64,000 bases of DNA from Rhodomicrobium sp052148445. Its GTDB lineage: Bacteria; Pseudomonadota; Alphaproteobacteria; Rhizobiales; Rhodomicrobiaceae. How positions within the stretch are numbered: position 1 is the first letter of the stretch; the number at the start of each line of letters is the position of its first letter. The position numbers and the translations under genes were made by a program. The stretch is taken from positions 13,824-77,823 of the forward strand of contig JBKQIH010000294.1 in NCBI GenBank assembly GCA_052148445.1, given 5' to 3'. Below are positions 17,553 to 25,838 of this stretch, one piece after another. Under the pieces are notes generated by a model that saw only the letters and a list, made by a program, of their open reading frames with translations, did not search any database and was not told where the DNA came from.

Positions 17553-18281
17553 TTATGCTGCGGTATCGCTTCCGACAACGCTGCAAACCGCCTCGCCGCG
17601 CATAACTTTTGCGATGGCACCTGGTTGGTGCAAGGAGAACACGGCAACGGGGATGGCGTTATCGCGGGCAAGCGCTATGGCGGCCGCATCCATGACCTTC
17701 AGATCGCGGCTCAGAACCTCGGAGAAGGTGAGCCGCTCGTAGCGTTCCGCACCGGGGTTGACCTTAGGGTCTTCGGAATAGATGCCGTCAACTTGTGTGG
17801 CCTTCAAGATTGCATCGCAGCCAAGCTCCGCAGCTCTAAGCGCCGCAGTAGTATCGGTAGTAAAAAATGGGTTACCCGTGCCGCCGGCAAGCACAACGGC
17901 GACACCGGCATCGAGGTCCTTACACGCTTCGTCCCTGTAGAACGTCTTGCAGACGGTTGGGACCGGCAAGCCGGAATAGACCGTCGCCGCTTGGCCGTGG
18001 CGCAGCAGTGCCTGTCCCAAGGCAAGTCCGTTCATCACCGTGGCCAGCATGCCCATGAAGTCGCTTTTGACACGGTCCATGCCGCCCGCCACCCCCGCGA
18101 GCCCCCGGAAAATATTGCCGCCACCCACCACGATAGCAGGACGAATGCCCAGCCGGCAAACCTCGGCGATATCGAGCGCTATGGCATCGAGGGTTGCGAT
18201 GTCTATGCCATAGCGGCCGCTTCCCATGAGCGCCTCGCCCGAAATCTTGATCAGCGGACGCTTGAACGGCAGTGGCGGCAT
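17553..18281 (-). CDS. pyrH: Uridylate kinase (UMP kinase)
   Basis: PyrH phosphorylates UMP to UDP and is feedback-controlled by UTP and GTP in bacteria. The start ATG 18281 has a strong GGAGG upstream, giving 242 residues. The amino acid kinase fold shows in LIKISGEALMG, VVGGGNIFRG, GTGNPFFTTDTTAALRA and KATQVDGIYSEDPK. It lies between tsf and frr. Confidence 0.95.
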   Translation of the reverse strand: MPPLPFKRPLIKISGEALMGSGRYGIDIATLDAIALDIAEVCRLGIRPAIVVGGGNIFRGLAGVAGGMDRVKSDFMGMLATVMNGLALGQALLRHGQAATVYSGLPVPTVCKTFYRDEACKDLDAGVAVVLAGGTGNPFFTTDTTAALRAAELGCDAILKATQVDGIYSEDPKVNPGAERYERLTFSEVLSRDLKVMDAAAIALARDNAIPVAVFSLHQPGAIAKVMRGEAVCSVVGSDTAA

Positions 18282-18347
18282 TTTTTCCTCCGGAGCAAAG
18301 AGCATGCGGCTCCCGCCTCAAGCAGGGCCGCACAAGACTCAAAGCTA

Positions 18348-19277
18348 CTATTGCTTTCCGGCCGCCGCCGCAACCTCGGCCGCGAAATCGCATTTATCTG
18401 TTTTAATACCCTCGCCGAGTTCGTAGCGTACGAAAGCCTTGATCGCGATGGGTGCGCCCACTGCCTTCTCGGCCTCCTTCACAGCTTGCTCGACGGTCTG
18501 ATCGGGATTGATCACAAAAGCCTGTTTCAAGAGAATCACCTCTTGATAGAACTTTTTGATCCGCCCCTCGATCATTTGTTTGATGACCTTCTCAGGCTTG
18601 CCGCTTTCCTTGGCCTGCTCGGTGAAGATCGCGCGCTCGCGCTCTAAGGTTTCCGGATCGACATCCTCATCCTTTAGAGCAAGCGGATTGGTTGCGGCGA
18701 CGTGCATCGCGACCTGACGGCCGATCTCGTTCAGCTTGTCCTTATCGCCAGCCGATTCGAGCGCGACCAGAACACCCATTTTGCCCATGCCGGGGGTGGC
18801 TTGGTTGTGGACGTAGGTGGCGACCACGCCGTCCTTGACCTTGAGGGCCGCGGTGCGGCGCAGCGACATATTCTCGCCGATGGTACCGACCAGTTCTTTC
18901 AGGTAATCGGCGACCGAGATTTTCTTCTTCGGGAATTCCATGGCGGCGAGTTTCTCCACATCGCCCCCGGCCTTTAGCGCGAGCTTAGCGATTTGGGCCA
19001 CAACATTCTGGAATTCCGCATTCCTGGCCACAAAGTCGGTCTCAGAGTTGACCTCGACCAGTGCACCGATCTTCGCAGCCGAAGCAACGCCGATCAGACC
19101 TTCGGCGGCGATCCGGTCCGCTTTCTTGGCGGCCTTCGAAAGACCTTTCGCGCGGAGCCAATCGATTGCAGCTTCCATCTCGCCATTGGATTCCGCCAGC
19201 GCCGTCTTGCAATCCATCATGCCGGCGCCGGTTTTGTCGCGAAGCTCCTTAACCATGCCAGCCGAAATCGCAGCCAT
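18348..19277 (-). CDS. tsf: Translation elongation factor Ts
   Basis: EF-Ts exchanges GDP for GTP on EF-Tu. The 309-residue protein starts MAAISAGMVKELRDKTGAGM and has the signature TGAGMMDCKTAL (17-28), the N-terminal UBA-like domain, the core ETDFVARN (about 79-86) and the coiled-coil region. The length is normal. It is 54 bases downstream of rpsB, with a hairpin in between that may set the S2:EF-Ts ratio. Confidence 0.96.
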   Translation of the reverse strand: MAAISAGMVKELRDKTGAGMMDCKTALAESNGEMEAAIDWLRAKGLSKAAKKADRIAAEGLIGVASAAKIGALVEVNSETDFVARNAEFQNVVAQIAKLALKAGGDVEKLAAMEFPKKKISVADYLKELVGTIGENMSLRRTAALKVKDGVVATYVHNQATPGMGKMGVLVALESAGDKDKLNEIGRQVAMHVAATNPLALKDEDVDPETLERERAIFTEQAKESGKPEKVIKQMIEGRIKKFYQEVILLKQAFVINPDQTVEQAVKEAEKAVGAPIAIKAFVRYELGEGIKTDKCDFAAEVAAAAGKQ

Positions 19278-19304
19278 GTGCTACCTCATAAGTTTGAGTC
19301 AGAA

Positions 19305-19322
19305 GCCGCGCATCGGCGCGGC
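19305..19322 (-). terminator. Hairpin between rpsB and tsf
   Basis: GCCGCGC and GCGCGGC form a perfect 7-base GC-rich stem with a 4-base loop in the 54-base rpsB-tsf spacer. On the minus strand it is followed by TTCTGACT, too weak a U-tract for full termination. A partial terminator at this position is known from E. coli rpsB-tsf. Confidence 0.45.
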
Positions 19323-19331
19323 CGTATTGTT

Positions 19332-20447
19332 TTAGTTTGTCAGCTCGCGCGCTTGGTCGACCCAATCGCCCTTGGCGATCTGACCGTTTCCGTGCAGCAA
19401 ACGGTCGATTTCATCAAGGTTGTCCTGGGTGAAAGCGGCAATTTGCCAATAGTGGAAAATACCGCGCTCGTTGAGCTTCTTTTCGTGGGCTTTGGTGATC
19501 CCGCGGATTTTCTTGAGATCGTTCTTCTCGCCCTGAGGTTCGGCAAGCCCCTCAAGAGTTGTACTTGCCCCGGCGTGCGCCTCTTCATGGGTTTCAGCGG
19601 CTGCGGGCGCGTCCTTACCCTTGGCGGCCTTCTTATGTTCGGGAGCGTGATGGTGCTCCCCTGCTTTGCCGTTCGTGGCCGGCTCAACCGGTGCCGGTGC
19701 CTCCTCCAGCGCGGCTTCGGCAACTTCTTCCGACTCGCCGATGTCGATGCCCGCGACGCCCTGCGCGCGCTCGATGCCGTCGATGGCGGCCCGGGCGATC
19801 AAATCGCAGTAGAGCGTGATTGCGCGTCCGGCATCGTCGTTGCCGGGAACGGGATAGGTCACGCCGTCCGGGTTGGAGTTGCTGTCGATCACCGCGATGA
19901 CCGGTATTTTCAGTTTCAACGCTTCGGCAATGGCGATCGCCTCTTTGTTCGTGTCGATCACGAACAACAGGTCCGGTACGCCGCCCATATCTTTGATGCC
20001 GCCCAACTCCTGCTCAAGCTTGTCGCGCTCGCGCGTGAGATGCAAAAGCTCCTTCTTGGTAAAGCCCTGCCCTTCGCCGGCCACCAGCTCTTCGAGATAG
20101 CGCAAGCGCTTGATCGAGTTGGTGATTGTCTTCCAGTTCGTCAGCATGCCGCCGAGCCAGCGGTGATTGACATAATATTGCGCGCAGCGTTTCGCTGCGT
20201 CGGAGACCACGTCCGAGGCCTGGCGTTTGGTTCCGACAAAGAGAATACGGCCGCCCTGGGCGACAACGTCGCTCGCAACCACAACCGCTTGATGCAGCAG
20301 AGGAACGGTTTTCGAAAGATCGATGATGTGGATCTTGTTGCGCGTCCCGAAGAGATAGTCTTGCATCTTCGGGTTCCAGCGATGCGTTTGGTGGCCGAAA
20401 TGGACGCCAGCTTCGAGGAGCTGACGCATATTGAATTGTGGCAGCAT
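19332..20447 (-). CDS. rpsB: 30S ribosomal protein S2 with C-terminal helix-hairpin-helix extension
   Basis: Residues 1-230 are ordinary S2 (MRQLLEAGVHFGHQTHRW at the start, then LGGMLTNWKT and VIDTNKEAIAIAEA). The protein runs on to 371 residues. An Ala/Pro/Glu/His-rich linker (about 235-305) leads to a terminal domain with LKKIRGITKAHEKKLNERGI and HYWQIAAF, a helix-hairpin-helix type also known as an add-on in Rhizobiales S2, L21 and NuoE proteins. The function of the tail is not established. The gene starts the long envelope and translation operon and has its own promoter and structured leader. Confidence 0.95.
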   Translation of the reverse strand: MLPQFNMRQLLEAGVHFGHQTHRWNPKMQDYLFGTRNKIHIIDLSKTVPLLHQAVVVASDVVAQGGRILFVGTKRQASDVVSDAAKRCAQYYVNHRWLGGMLTNWKTITNSIKRLRYLEELVAGEGQGFTKKELLHLTRERDKLEQELGGIKDMGGVPDLLFVIDTNKEAIAIAEALKLKIPVIAVIDSNSNPDGVTYPVPGNDDAGRAITLYCDLIARAAIDGIERAQGVAGIDIGESEEVAEAALEEAPAPVEPATNGKAGEHHHAPEHKKAAKGKDAPAAAETHEEAHAGASTTLEGLAEPQGEKNDLKKIRGITKAHEKKLNERGIFHYWQIAAFTQDNLDEIDRLLHGNGQIAKGDWVDQARELTN

Positions 20448-20460
20448 GGGAAATCCTTTT

Positions 20461-20594
20461 TCCGGTTAGACCTCCGCGGGGCGTCGATGGCGTTTGCCAT
20501 CACCGGAATGTCAAAAAGGGCCGCGAAACGGCCCTCCTGGCAAAACCCGCGTGTGAGATAGGTCGTGTATAGTGCCGAACGCTAAAATTTGCAA
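20461..20594 (-). promoter_or_regulatory. rpsB promoter and structured leader with early intrinsic terminator
   Basis: On the minus strand, TTGCAA (20594-20589) and TATACA (20571-20566) are separated by exactly 17 bases. They predict a transcript start near 20559 and a leader of about 110 bases. Within it, GGGCCG (20534-20529) and CGGCCC (20523-20518) form a stem with a 5-base loop followed directly by five T (20517-20513), a textbook intrinsic terminator. Downstream, GATGGC/GCCATC (20486-20501) and the enclosing TCCGGT/ACCGGA (20461-20466 with 20502-20507) form further helices. No minus-strand gene lies upstream that this terminator could serve. Attenuation, perhaps by S2 itself, is therefore a reasonable inference. 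Confidence 0.65.
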
Positions 20595-20799
20595 GAGTCC
20601 GCCCGCGGACGCGCTGGGAATAATGGGCTTTGCGGCTTACGAACAGTGCTTCCCCCCATCGGTGTTCCGTTCCAAGCGATTACAATCTGCCGGAGTAATC
20701 GCGCCTTTTGCGAACGGGCAGACCCTATCGCGCAACTCAATCGGCTTTCGTCCATTAGGCTCCGTGGCAGGTTTGCCTGTGATGGAAGGAGTCAAGCAC

Positions 20800-21198
20800 A
20801 TGGTTACCCTAGAGAAAGCCCATCGCGTCATCGCCGCTGGCGAAGCAAAGGCAAATGAGATCGGACAGCCGATGAACATCGCAGTTGTGGATGCAGGTAC
20901 GAATCTCAAAGCCTTCATTCGCATGGACGGCGCCTGGCTGGGGAGCATCGACATCGCGATCAACAAGGCGTTCACGGCCAAGGCGTTCGATATCTCAACC
21001 AAGGAACTCGGACAAAACAGCCAGCCGGGCGACCAGTTCTTCGGGATCAATGTATCGAATCACAACCGCGTTATGATTTTCGCGGGGGGAATTCCTCTTA
21101 AGGTCGGAGGCAAGATTGTTGGGGCAGTCGGCGTCAGCGGCGGCAGCGGTGAGCAGGATCAGGCGGTCGCGGAAGCTGCTGCAGCCGTTTGCAGTTAA
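20800..21198 (+). CDS. GlcG/HbpS family haem-binding-like protein
   Basis: The protein has 132 residues from ATG 20800, chosen because AAGGAG stands 8 bases upstream; the open frame extends much further back without any signal. It matches the DUF336 family: VVDAGTNLKAFIRMDGAW, INKAFTAKAF, FAGGIPLKVGGKIVGAVGVS and GGSGEQDQAVAEAA. Members include GlcG of glycolate operons and HbpS, which binds haem. No signal peptide is present from this start. It is divergent from rpsB and converges on dnaE, with no functional partner nearby, so its role is unknown. Confidence 0.85.
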   Translation: MVTLEKAHRVIAAGEAKANEIGQPMNIAVVDAGTNLKAFIRMDGAWLGSIDIAINKAFTAKAFDISTKELGQNSQPGDQFFGINVSNHNRVMIFAGGIPLKVGGKIVGAVGVSGGSGEQDQAVAEAAAAVCS

Positions 21199-21262
21199 AC
21201 GATTCCGCGCGAAGCACGGCGCCATGTTGAGCGCTTCGTCTGTACTTCGGCAAGCTCGCGCT

Positions 21263-24200
21263 TCAGCTCACATGTAAAACGCCCGCCAGCGTTTTCAGCG
21301 CCGAGAGCTGGCGGGCGGAAACGGAGAAGTTGTTTCCGAGGCTAAACTCGATTGCCTTGGCATCCTGGCGCAGTTCGACAACGAGCTTGATCTCAAGGTT
21401 GCCTTCCCGGCTCAAAGTCTTGAGCAGGTCGCTCATTTGCAGTTTGTCCGTCGCGGTGATGGCGATTTGCTTGGTGCCGTTACCGAGCACCTCGTCCAGG
21501 GTCTGCACGGATTGCACCCGCACCTTCATCGCTTCGCCGTCAGCCTCACCCTCCACACTGATGAGCACGTTCTTGCCGGCCTCGAGCTTTTCGTCCGCCG
21601 CCGCCAGCGTGTCGGCAAAAATCACGGCCTCGAATTGACCGGTGGGATCCGAGAAGCCGGCAAAGGCAAAACGGTTGCCTGATTTCGCTTTGCGATCTTG
21701 GCGGTAAGTGACGGTGGCGGCCAGCCGCGCCTCGGCGCGGCCATGCGCTTGGGCGCGGGCGGCAAAGTCGGCCCAGCGCATCACGTTGAGGCGCGCCAGC
21801 TGATCGGTAAAATCGTCCAGCGGGTGGCCAGAGAGGTAGAAACCCGCCGCCGCCAGCTCGGCATCGAGCGTCTCAAGCAAGCCCCAGGCCGGGCCGTCGG
21901 TCAGTACGAGCTGCGGCGCCGCGCCTCCCGCGCTTCCGCCGAACATATCAGCCTGCCCCGCCAAGCGATCTTGAGCGAGCCGTGAGGCAAATTCGATAAG
22001 GCGCTCGGCGTTCTTGGCGACCTTGGCCCGGTTTTTTTCCAGTTCCTCAAGCGCACCGGTCGCATTCAGCGCCTCAATCGCGCGCTTATTCACCGTCTTT
22101 GGATTGATGCGGGACATGAAATCGGCGAGGTCGCAATAGGACTTGCCGCCGCGTTCGGCGACGATATGCTCGGCCGCGGACTGGCCCATATTCTTGAGCG
22201 CCGCCAGCGCATAGCGGATACCGCCGCCCTCCGGCTCGAACTCGACGGCCGACTTGTTCACCGATGGGGGGAGAATGGAAATGCCGAGCCGCTTGGCCTC
22301 GCGCGTGAAGCCGTAGAGCTTGTCGGTGTTGCCCATATCGAGCGTCATGGAGGCGGCGATGAATTCCTGCGGATGGTTCGCTTTCAAATACGCGGTCTGA
22401 TAGGCAATCAGCGCGTAGGCCGCGGCGTGGCTCTTATTGAAGCCGTAACCGGCAAACTTCGCAACCAGCTCGAAGATATAGCGCGCGCGCGCTTCCTCGA
22501 TGCCCTTCTCCAGCGCGCCCTTCACAAAGCGCGCGCCTTGCGCGTCCATCTCCGCCTTGATCTTCTTTCCCATGGCGCGGCGCAACAGGTCGGCCTCACC
22601 GAGGCTGTAGCCCGACAGCACCTGCGCGAGCTGCATCACCTGCTCCTGGTAGATGATAACGCCGTAGGTCTCCTCCAGGATCGGCTTGGCAAGCTGGTGA
22701 AGATAGTCCGGCGTTTCCAGGCCGTGCTTTCGGTTGACAAAGCTCTCGATGTTATCCATCGGGCCCGGCCGGTAGAGCGCGTTCAGAGCGATAATGTCGC
22801 CGAAGCGGTCCGGCTTGAGTTTCCGCAGCGCCTCGCGCATGCCCGTACTTTCAAACTGGAACACGCCCCCCGTGTCGCCTCTTGCGAATAGCTCCCAAGT
22901 CGCGGGGTCGTCCAAGGTGAGGTGGCTAAGATCGACGGGTTTGCCAGCCTTTTCGAGCAGCTTGCAGGCCTTCTGCAGCACCGTGAGGGTTTTCAGCCCG
23001 AGAAAGTCGAATTTGACTAGCCCCGCTTGCTCAACCCACTTCATGTTGAACTGGGTGACGAGCATGTCCGAGCGCGGATCTCGGTAGAGAGGCACAAGTT
23101 CGACGAGCGGGCGGTCGCCGATCACCACGCCCGCTGCGTGTGTCGAGGCATGCCGGTAGAGGCCTTCGAGTTTTTGCGCCGTGCTTAGGAGCTGCGCCAC
23201 GATGGGTTCGCCGTCCCGCGCCTCTTGCAGCTTGGGTTCGCCCTCGATGGCCTCGGCCAGCGTGACCGGGTTCGCCGGGTTGTTGGGCACCATTTTGCAC
23301 AGCCGGTCGACTTGCCCATACGGCATTTGCAGTACGCGGCCAACGTCGCGCAAAACGGCGCGCGCTTGCAGCTTTCCGAAAGTAATGATCTGCGCCACAC
23401 GATCCGCGCCGTATTTCTCGCGCACATAGGCGATGACCTCATCGCGCCTGTCCTGGCAGAAGTCGATGTCGAAGTCCGGCATCGACACGCGTTCGGGGTT
23501 CAGGAAGCGTTCGAATAGCAGCCCGAAGCGCATCGGATCGAGGTCGGTGATCGTGAGCGACCAGGCAACAACCGAACCTGCACCGGAGCCGCGGCCCGGG
23601 CCTACGGGAATGCCCTGCGCCTTCGTCCATTTGATGAAGTCGGACACGATCAGGAAGTAGCCCGGAAACTTCATCCGCGTGATGACGTCGAGTTCGAAAT
23701 CGAGGCGCTTTTTGTAGTCCTCCTCGCCCGCTGCGCGCAAATGCACCGGGATCGCCGCAAGCCGGCGCGCAAGGCCCGCCTGGGCTTGCACCCGAAGCTC
23801 GGCCGCCTCGGCCTCGGCGGCATCTTTCGCATCGGGCACGAATTGCGGCAGGATCGGCTTGCGCGGCCGGGGCCTGAATGCGCAGCGCTTCGCGATCTCG
23901 ACGGTGTTCTGTACGGCCTCGGGAAGATCCGCGAACAGAGCCGACATCTCCGCGCGCGGCTTCAGCCAGTGATCCGGGGAAAGCCGGCGCCGGTCATCCT
24001 CGGCAACGTAGCGGCCCTCCGCGATGCAAAGCAGCGCATCGTGCGCCTCGAAAGCATCGCGGTTGGGAAAATAGGCCTCGTTGGCCGCCACGAGCGGCAC
24101 ACCGCGCTCGTAGGCCCAGCGCAGAAGCTGCGGCTCCGCCATGCGCTCGCGCTGAAGCCCGTGCCTTTGAATTTCGACGTAAAGCCGGTCGCTAAAAAGG

Positions 24201-24712
24201 CCGGCAAGCAGATCGAGCCTTGCTTCGGCCACGGCCGCATTACCGGCGGCGAAGGCCCGGTCCACGGGGCCGTCCGGGCCGCCGGAAAGCGCAATCAAGC
24301 CGCCCGCGCATGGCTCCAGCTCAGCAAGTTTCACATGCGGCGCGCCATCGTCCCCGTGGTCGAGAAAGGCCTGGCTCGAAAGCCGCATGAGGTTGGCGTA
24401 GCCGCCCGCATCCTTTGCGAGCAGCACGATGGGGCCGTGATGAACGGGCGCGCGAACCCCCGGGCGCGAGCTTTCCTCGGCGGCTACCGGGAACGCCACG
24501 TTCAAAGCGCAGCCCACGATTGGCTGGATGCCTACGGCGGCGAGCGCCTCGGAGAACTCAAGCGCTCCGAAAAGATTGTTCCGGTCGGTGATGGCAAGTG
24601 CCGGCTGGCCGTCCGCGGCCGCCATCTTGGCCAGCGCCTTGACCGGCAGCGCGCCTTCGAGCAGCGAGTAGGCCGAATGCAAATGGAGGTGAATAAAGCC
24701 GGGCGTCGTCAT
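21263..24712 (-). CDS. dnaE: DNA polymerase III subunit alpha
   Basis: This is the replicative polymerase catalytic subunit. It has 1149 residues from ATG 24712, with AGGGGAA upstream; the frame is open further upstream but unconserved. Domains in order: PHP domain at the start (FIHLHLHSAYSLLEGAL), the palm with catalytic PDFDIDFCQDRRDEVI and GRGSGAGSVVAWSL, the DNA-binding fingers, a helix-hairpin-helix region, and a C-terminal OB fold. The length is normal for DnaE1 of alphaproteobacteria. It is 91 bases downstream of a small coiled-coil gene, after lolD. Confidence 0.96.
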   Translation of the reverse strand: MTTPGFIHLHLHSAYSLLEGALPVKALAKMAAADGQPALAITDRNNLFGALEFSEALAAVGIQPIVGCALNVAFPVAAEESSRPGVRAPVHHGPIVLLAKDAGGYANLMRLSSQAFLDHGDDGAPHVKLAELEPCAGGLIALSGGPDGPVDRAFAAGNAAVAEARLDLLAGLFSDRLYVEIQRHGLQRERMAEPQLLRWAYERGVPLVAANEAYFPNRDAFEAHDALLCIAEGRYVAEDDRRRLSPDHWLKPRAEMSALFADLPEAVQNTVEIAKRCAFRPRPRKPILPQFVPDAKDAAEAEAAELRVQAQAGLARRLAAIPVHLRAAGEEDYKKRLDFELDVITRMKFPGYFLIVSDFIKWTKAQGIPVGPGRGSGAGSVVAWSLTITDLDPMRFGLLFERFLNPERVSMPDFDIDFCQDRRDEVIAYVREKYGADRVAQIITFGKLQARAVLRDVGRVLQMPYGQVDRLCKMVPNNPANPVTLAEAIEGEPKLQEARDGEPIVAQLLSTAQKLEGLYRHASTHAAGVVIGDRPLVELVPLYRDPRSDMLVTQFNMKWVEQAGLVKFDFLGLKTLTVLQKACKLLEKAGKPVDLSHLTLDDPATWELFARGDTGGVFQFESTGMREALRKLKPDRFGDIIALNALYRPGPMDNIESFVNRKHGLETPDYLHQLAKPILEETYGVIIYQEQVMQLAQVLSGYSLGEADLLRRAMGKKIKAEMDAQGARFVKGALEKGIEEARARYIFELVAKFAGYGFNKSHAAAYALIAYQTAYLKANHPQEFIAASMTLDMGNTDKLYGFTREAKRLGISILPPSVNKSAVEFEPEGGGIRYALAALKNMGQSAAEHIVAERGGKSYCDLADFMSRINPKTVNKRAIEALNATGALEELEKNRAKVAKNAERLIEFASRLAQDRLAGQADMFGGSAGGAAPQLVLTDGPAWGLLETLDAELAAAGFYLSGHPLDDFTDQLARLNVMRWADFAARAQAHGRAEARLAATVTYRQDRKAKSGNRFAFAGFSDPTGQFEAVIFADTLAAADEKLEAGKNVLISVEGEADGEAMKVRVQSVQTLDEVLGNGTKQIAITATDKLQMSDLLKTLSREGNLEIKLVVELRQDAKAIEFSLGNNFSVSARQLSALKTLAGVLHVS

Positions 24713-24803
24713 AGGTTCCCCTGCGCTGGATCGCTTGGCGCGCAAGCCAACATAGCGCAAGCGCGGCGATTCGGCAGGTGGGGCGGAGCGGTTATCCAGA
24801 GGC

Positions 24804-25028
24804 CTATGCGTCCACCAGAGCGAGGCGGCGCTCGATACGATCCAGGCGCTTCTCGACGCTGTCGAGCCGGCTGTCGATACGCGCGATATCGACACCGAGA
24901 CGCGCCACCTTAGTTTCCAGCGAAGCAACTCGTTCTGTGAGATCGAAAATCATGCGATGCGTCTTCTCCTGACCCGCCTGGAAGGCCTTGAGATGCTCAA
25001 GCACGAGATTGACCGGATCGGTGGTCAT
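24804..25028 (-). CDS. Small coiled-coil protein
   Basis: The 74-residue protein starts MTTDPVNLVLEHLKAFQAG and then runs as an almost continuous heptad pattern of Leu/Val/Ile with Arg, Asp and Glu (RVASLETKVARLGVDIARID, then LDSVEKRLDRIERRL). It resembles a family of short coiled-coil proteins common in Rhizobiales, sometimes next to PIN-domain toxins, but no toxin gene is here. A second gene of similar design lies at 46072-46311. Function unknown. It lies between lolD and dnaE on the same strand. Confidence 0.75.
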   Translation of the reverse strand: MTTDPVNLVLEHLKAFQAGQEKTHRMIFDLTERVASLETKVARLGVDIARIDSRLDSVEKRLDRIERRLALVDA

Positions 25029-25079
25029 GACGTTAAACTAAGATGGATTGAAGTTTCCCGCAAGAGAGGCATGATGGCG

Positions 25080-25838
25080 CTAGCCGTAACGCGGCTGGGG
25101 AGCATAGGCGCCTTCGGCGGCGTGGGCGTGGGTCGCTTCCACAAGCAGGCCTTCGTCGAGCTTCAGGACGCGGTCCATCCGCGCTGCAAGGTCGAAATTA
25201 TGCGTTGCCATCAGCGCAGCCACGCCTGTGGCCTTGATGAAATAGATCAGCTCCTCGAAAACCCGGTCGGCGGTGTGGGGGTCGAGATTGCCCGTCGGCT
25301 CGTCCGCCAATAGCACGCAGGGACTATTGGCAACCGCGCGCGCGATGGCGACACGTTGCTGCTCGCCGCCGGAAAGCTCCGCGGGGCGGTGCGTTGCGCG
25401 CTCGTAAAGTCCGAAATTCGACAGAAGCTCGAGCGCGCGCTCTTTGGCGTGCTTTTTTTTCACTCCTGACAGAAGCTGCGGCATCATCACATTTTCGACG
25501 GCCGTAAATTCGGGCAGCAAATTGTGAAATTGGTATACGAAACCGATCTGGGTGCGCCGGATCCGGGTGCGCTCGCGGTCGGAGAGCGCCGTGCAGTCGA
25601 CGCCGTTCAGAAGCACGGTGCCCCCGCCCGGTTTTTCGAGAAGTCCGGCGACGTGTAGCAGCGAAGATTTCCCGGAGCCGGACGGGCCAACGAGCGCAAC
25701 CGCTTCGCCCTCATAAATCTCGGCCGAAGCGCCCTGCAACACTTGCAGTTCCCGGTCTCCTTGAACGTAGGTCCGCTCCAGCAAAACGACCTGCAAGACA
25801 GGCCGCGTTCCAGCAAACTCGCGCGCCATCTTCGTCAT
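25080..25838 (-). CDS. lolD: Lipoprotein-releasing system ATP-binding protein LolD
   Basis: LolD is the ATPase of the LolCDE complex, which releases outer-membrane lipoproteins from the inner membrane to LolA. The 252-residue protein shows Walker A GPSGSGKS (51-58), the signature LSGGEQQR (155-162) and Walker B VLLADEP (175-181). The Q-loop is the unusual VYQFHNLLPEFTAVENVMMP, which fits the LolD/MacB branch. Its ATG overlaps the stop of the permease gene by four bases (ATGA). Confidence 0.93.
   Translation of the reverse strand: MTKMAREFAGTRPVLQVVLLERTYVQGDRELQVLQGASAEIYEGEAVALVGPSGSGKSSLLHVAGLLEKPGGGTVLLNGVDCTALSDRERTRIRRTQIGFVYQFHNLLPEFTAVENVMMPQLLSGVKKKHAKERALELLSNFGLYERATHRPAELSGGEQQRVAIARAVANSPCVLLADEPTGNLDPHTADRVFEELIYFIKATGVAALMATHNFDLAARMDRVLKLDEGLLVEATHAHAAEGAYAPQPRYG

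Noticed and set aside
18993..20561. A 522-codon plus-strand open frame across tsf and rpsB
   Set aside because: It lies antisense to two certain genes and has the odd composition expected of a GC-rich shadow frame. No family resemblance.
23741..24913. A 390-codon plus-strand frame opposite dnaE
   Set aside because: Shadow of dnaE codon structure; arginine-rich, no domain, no ribosome site.
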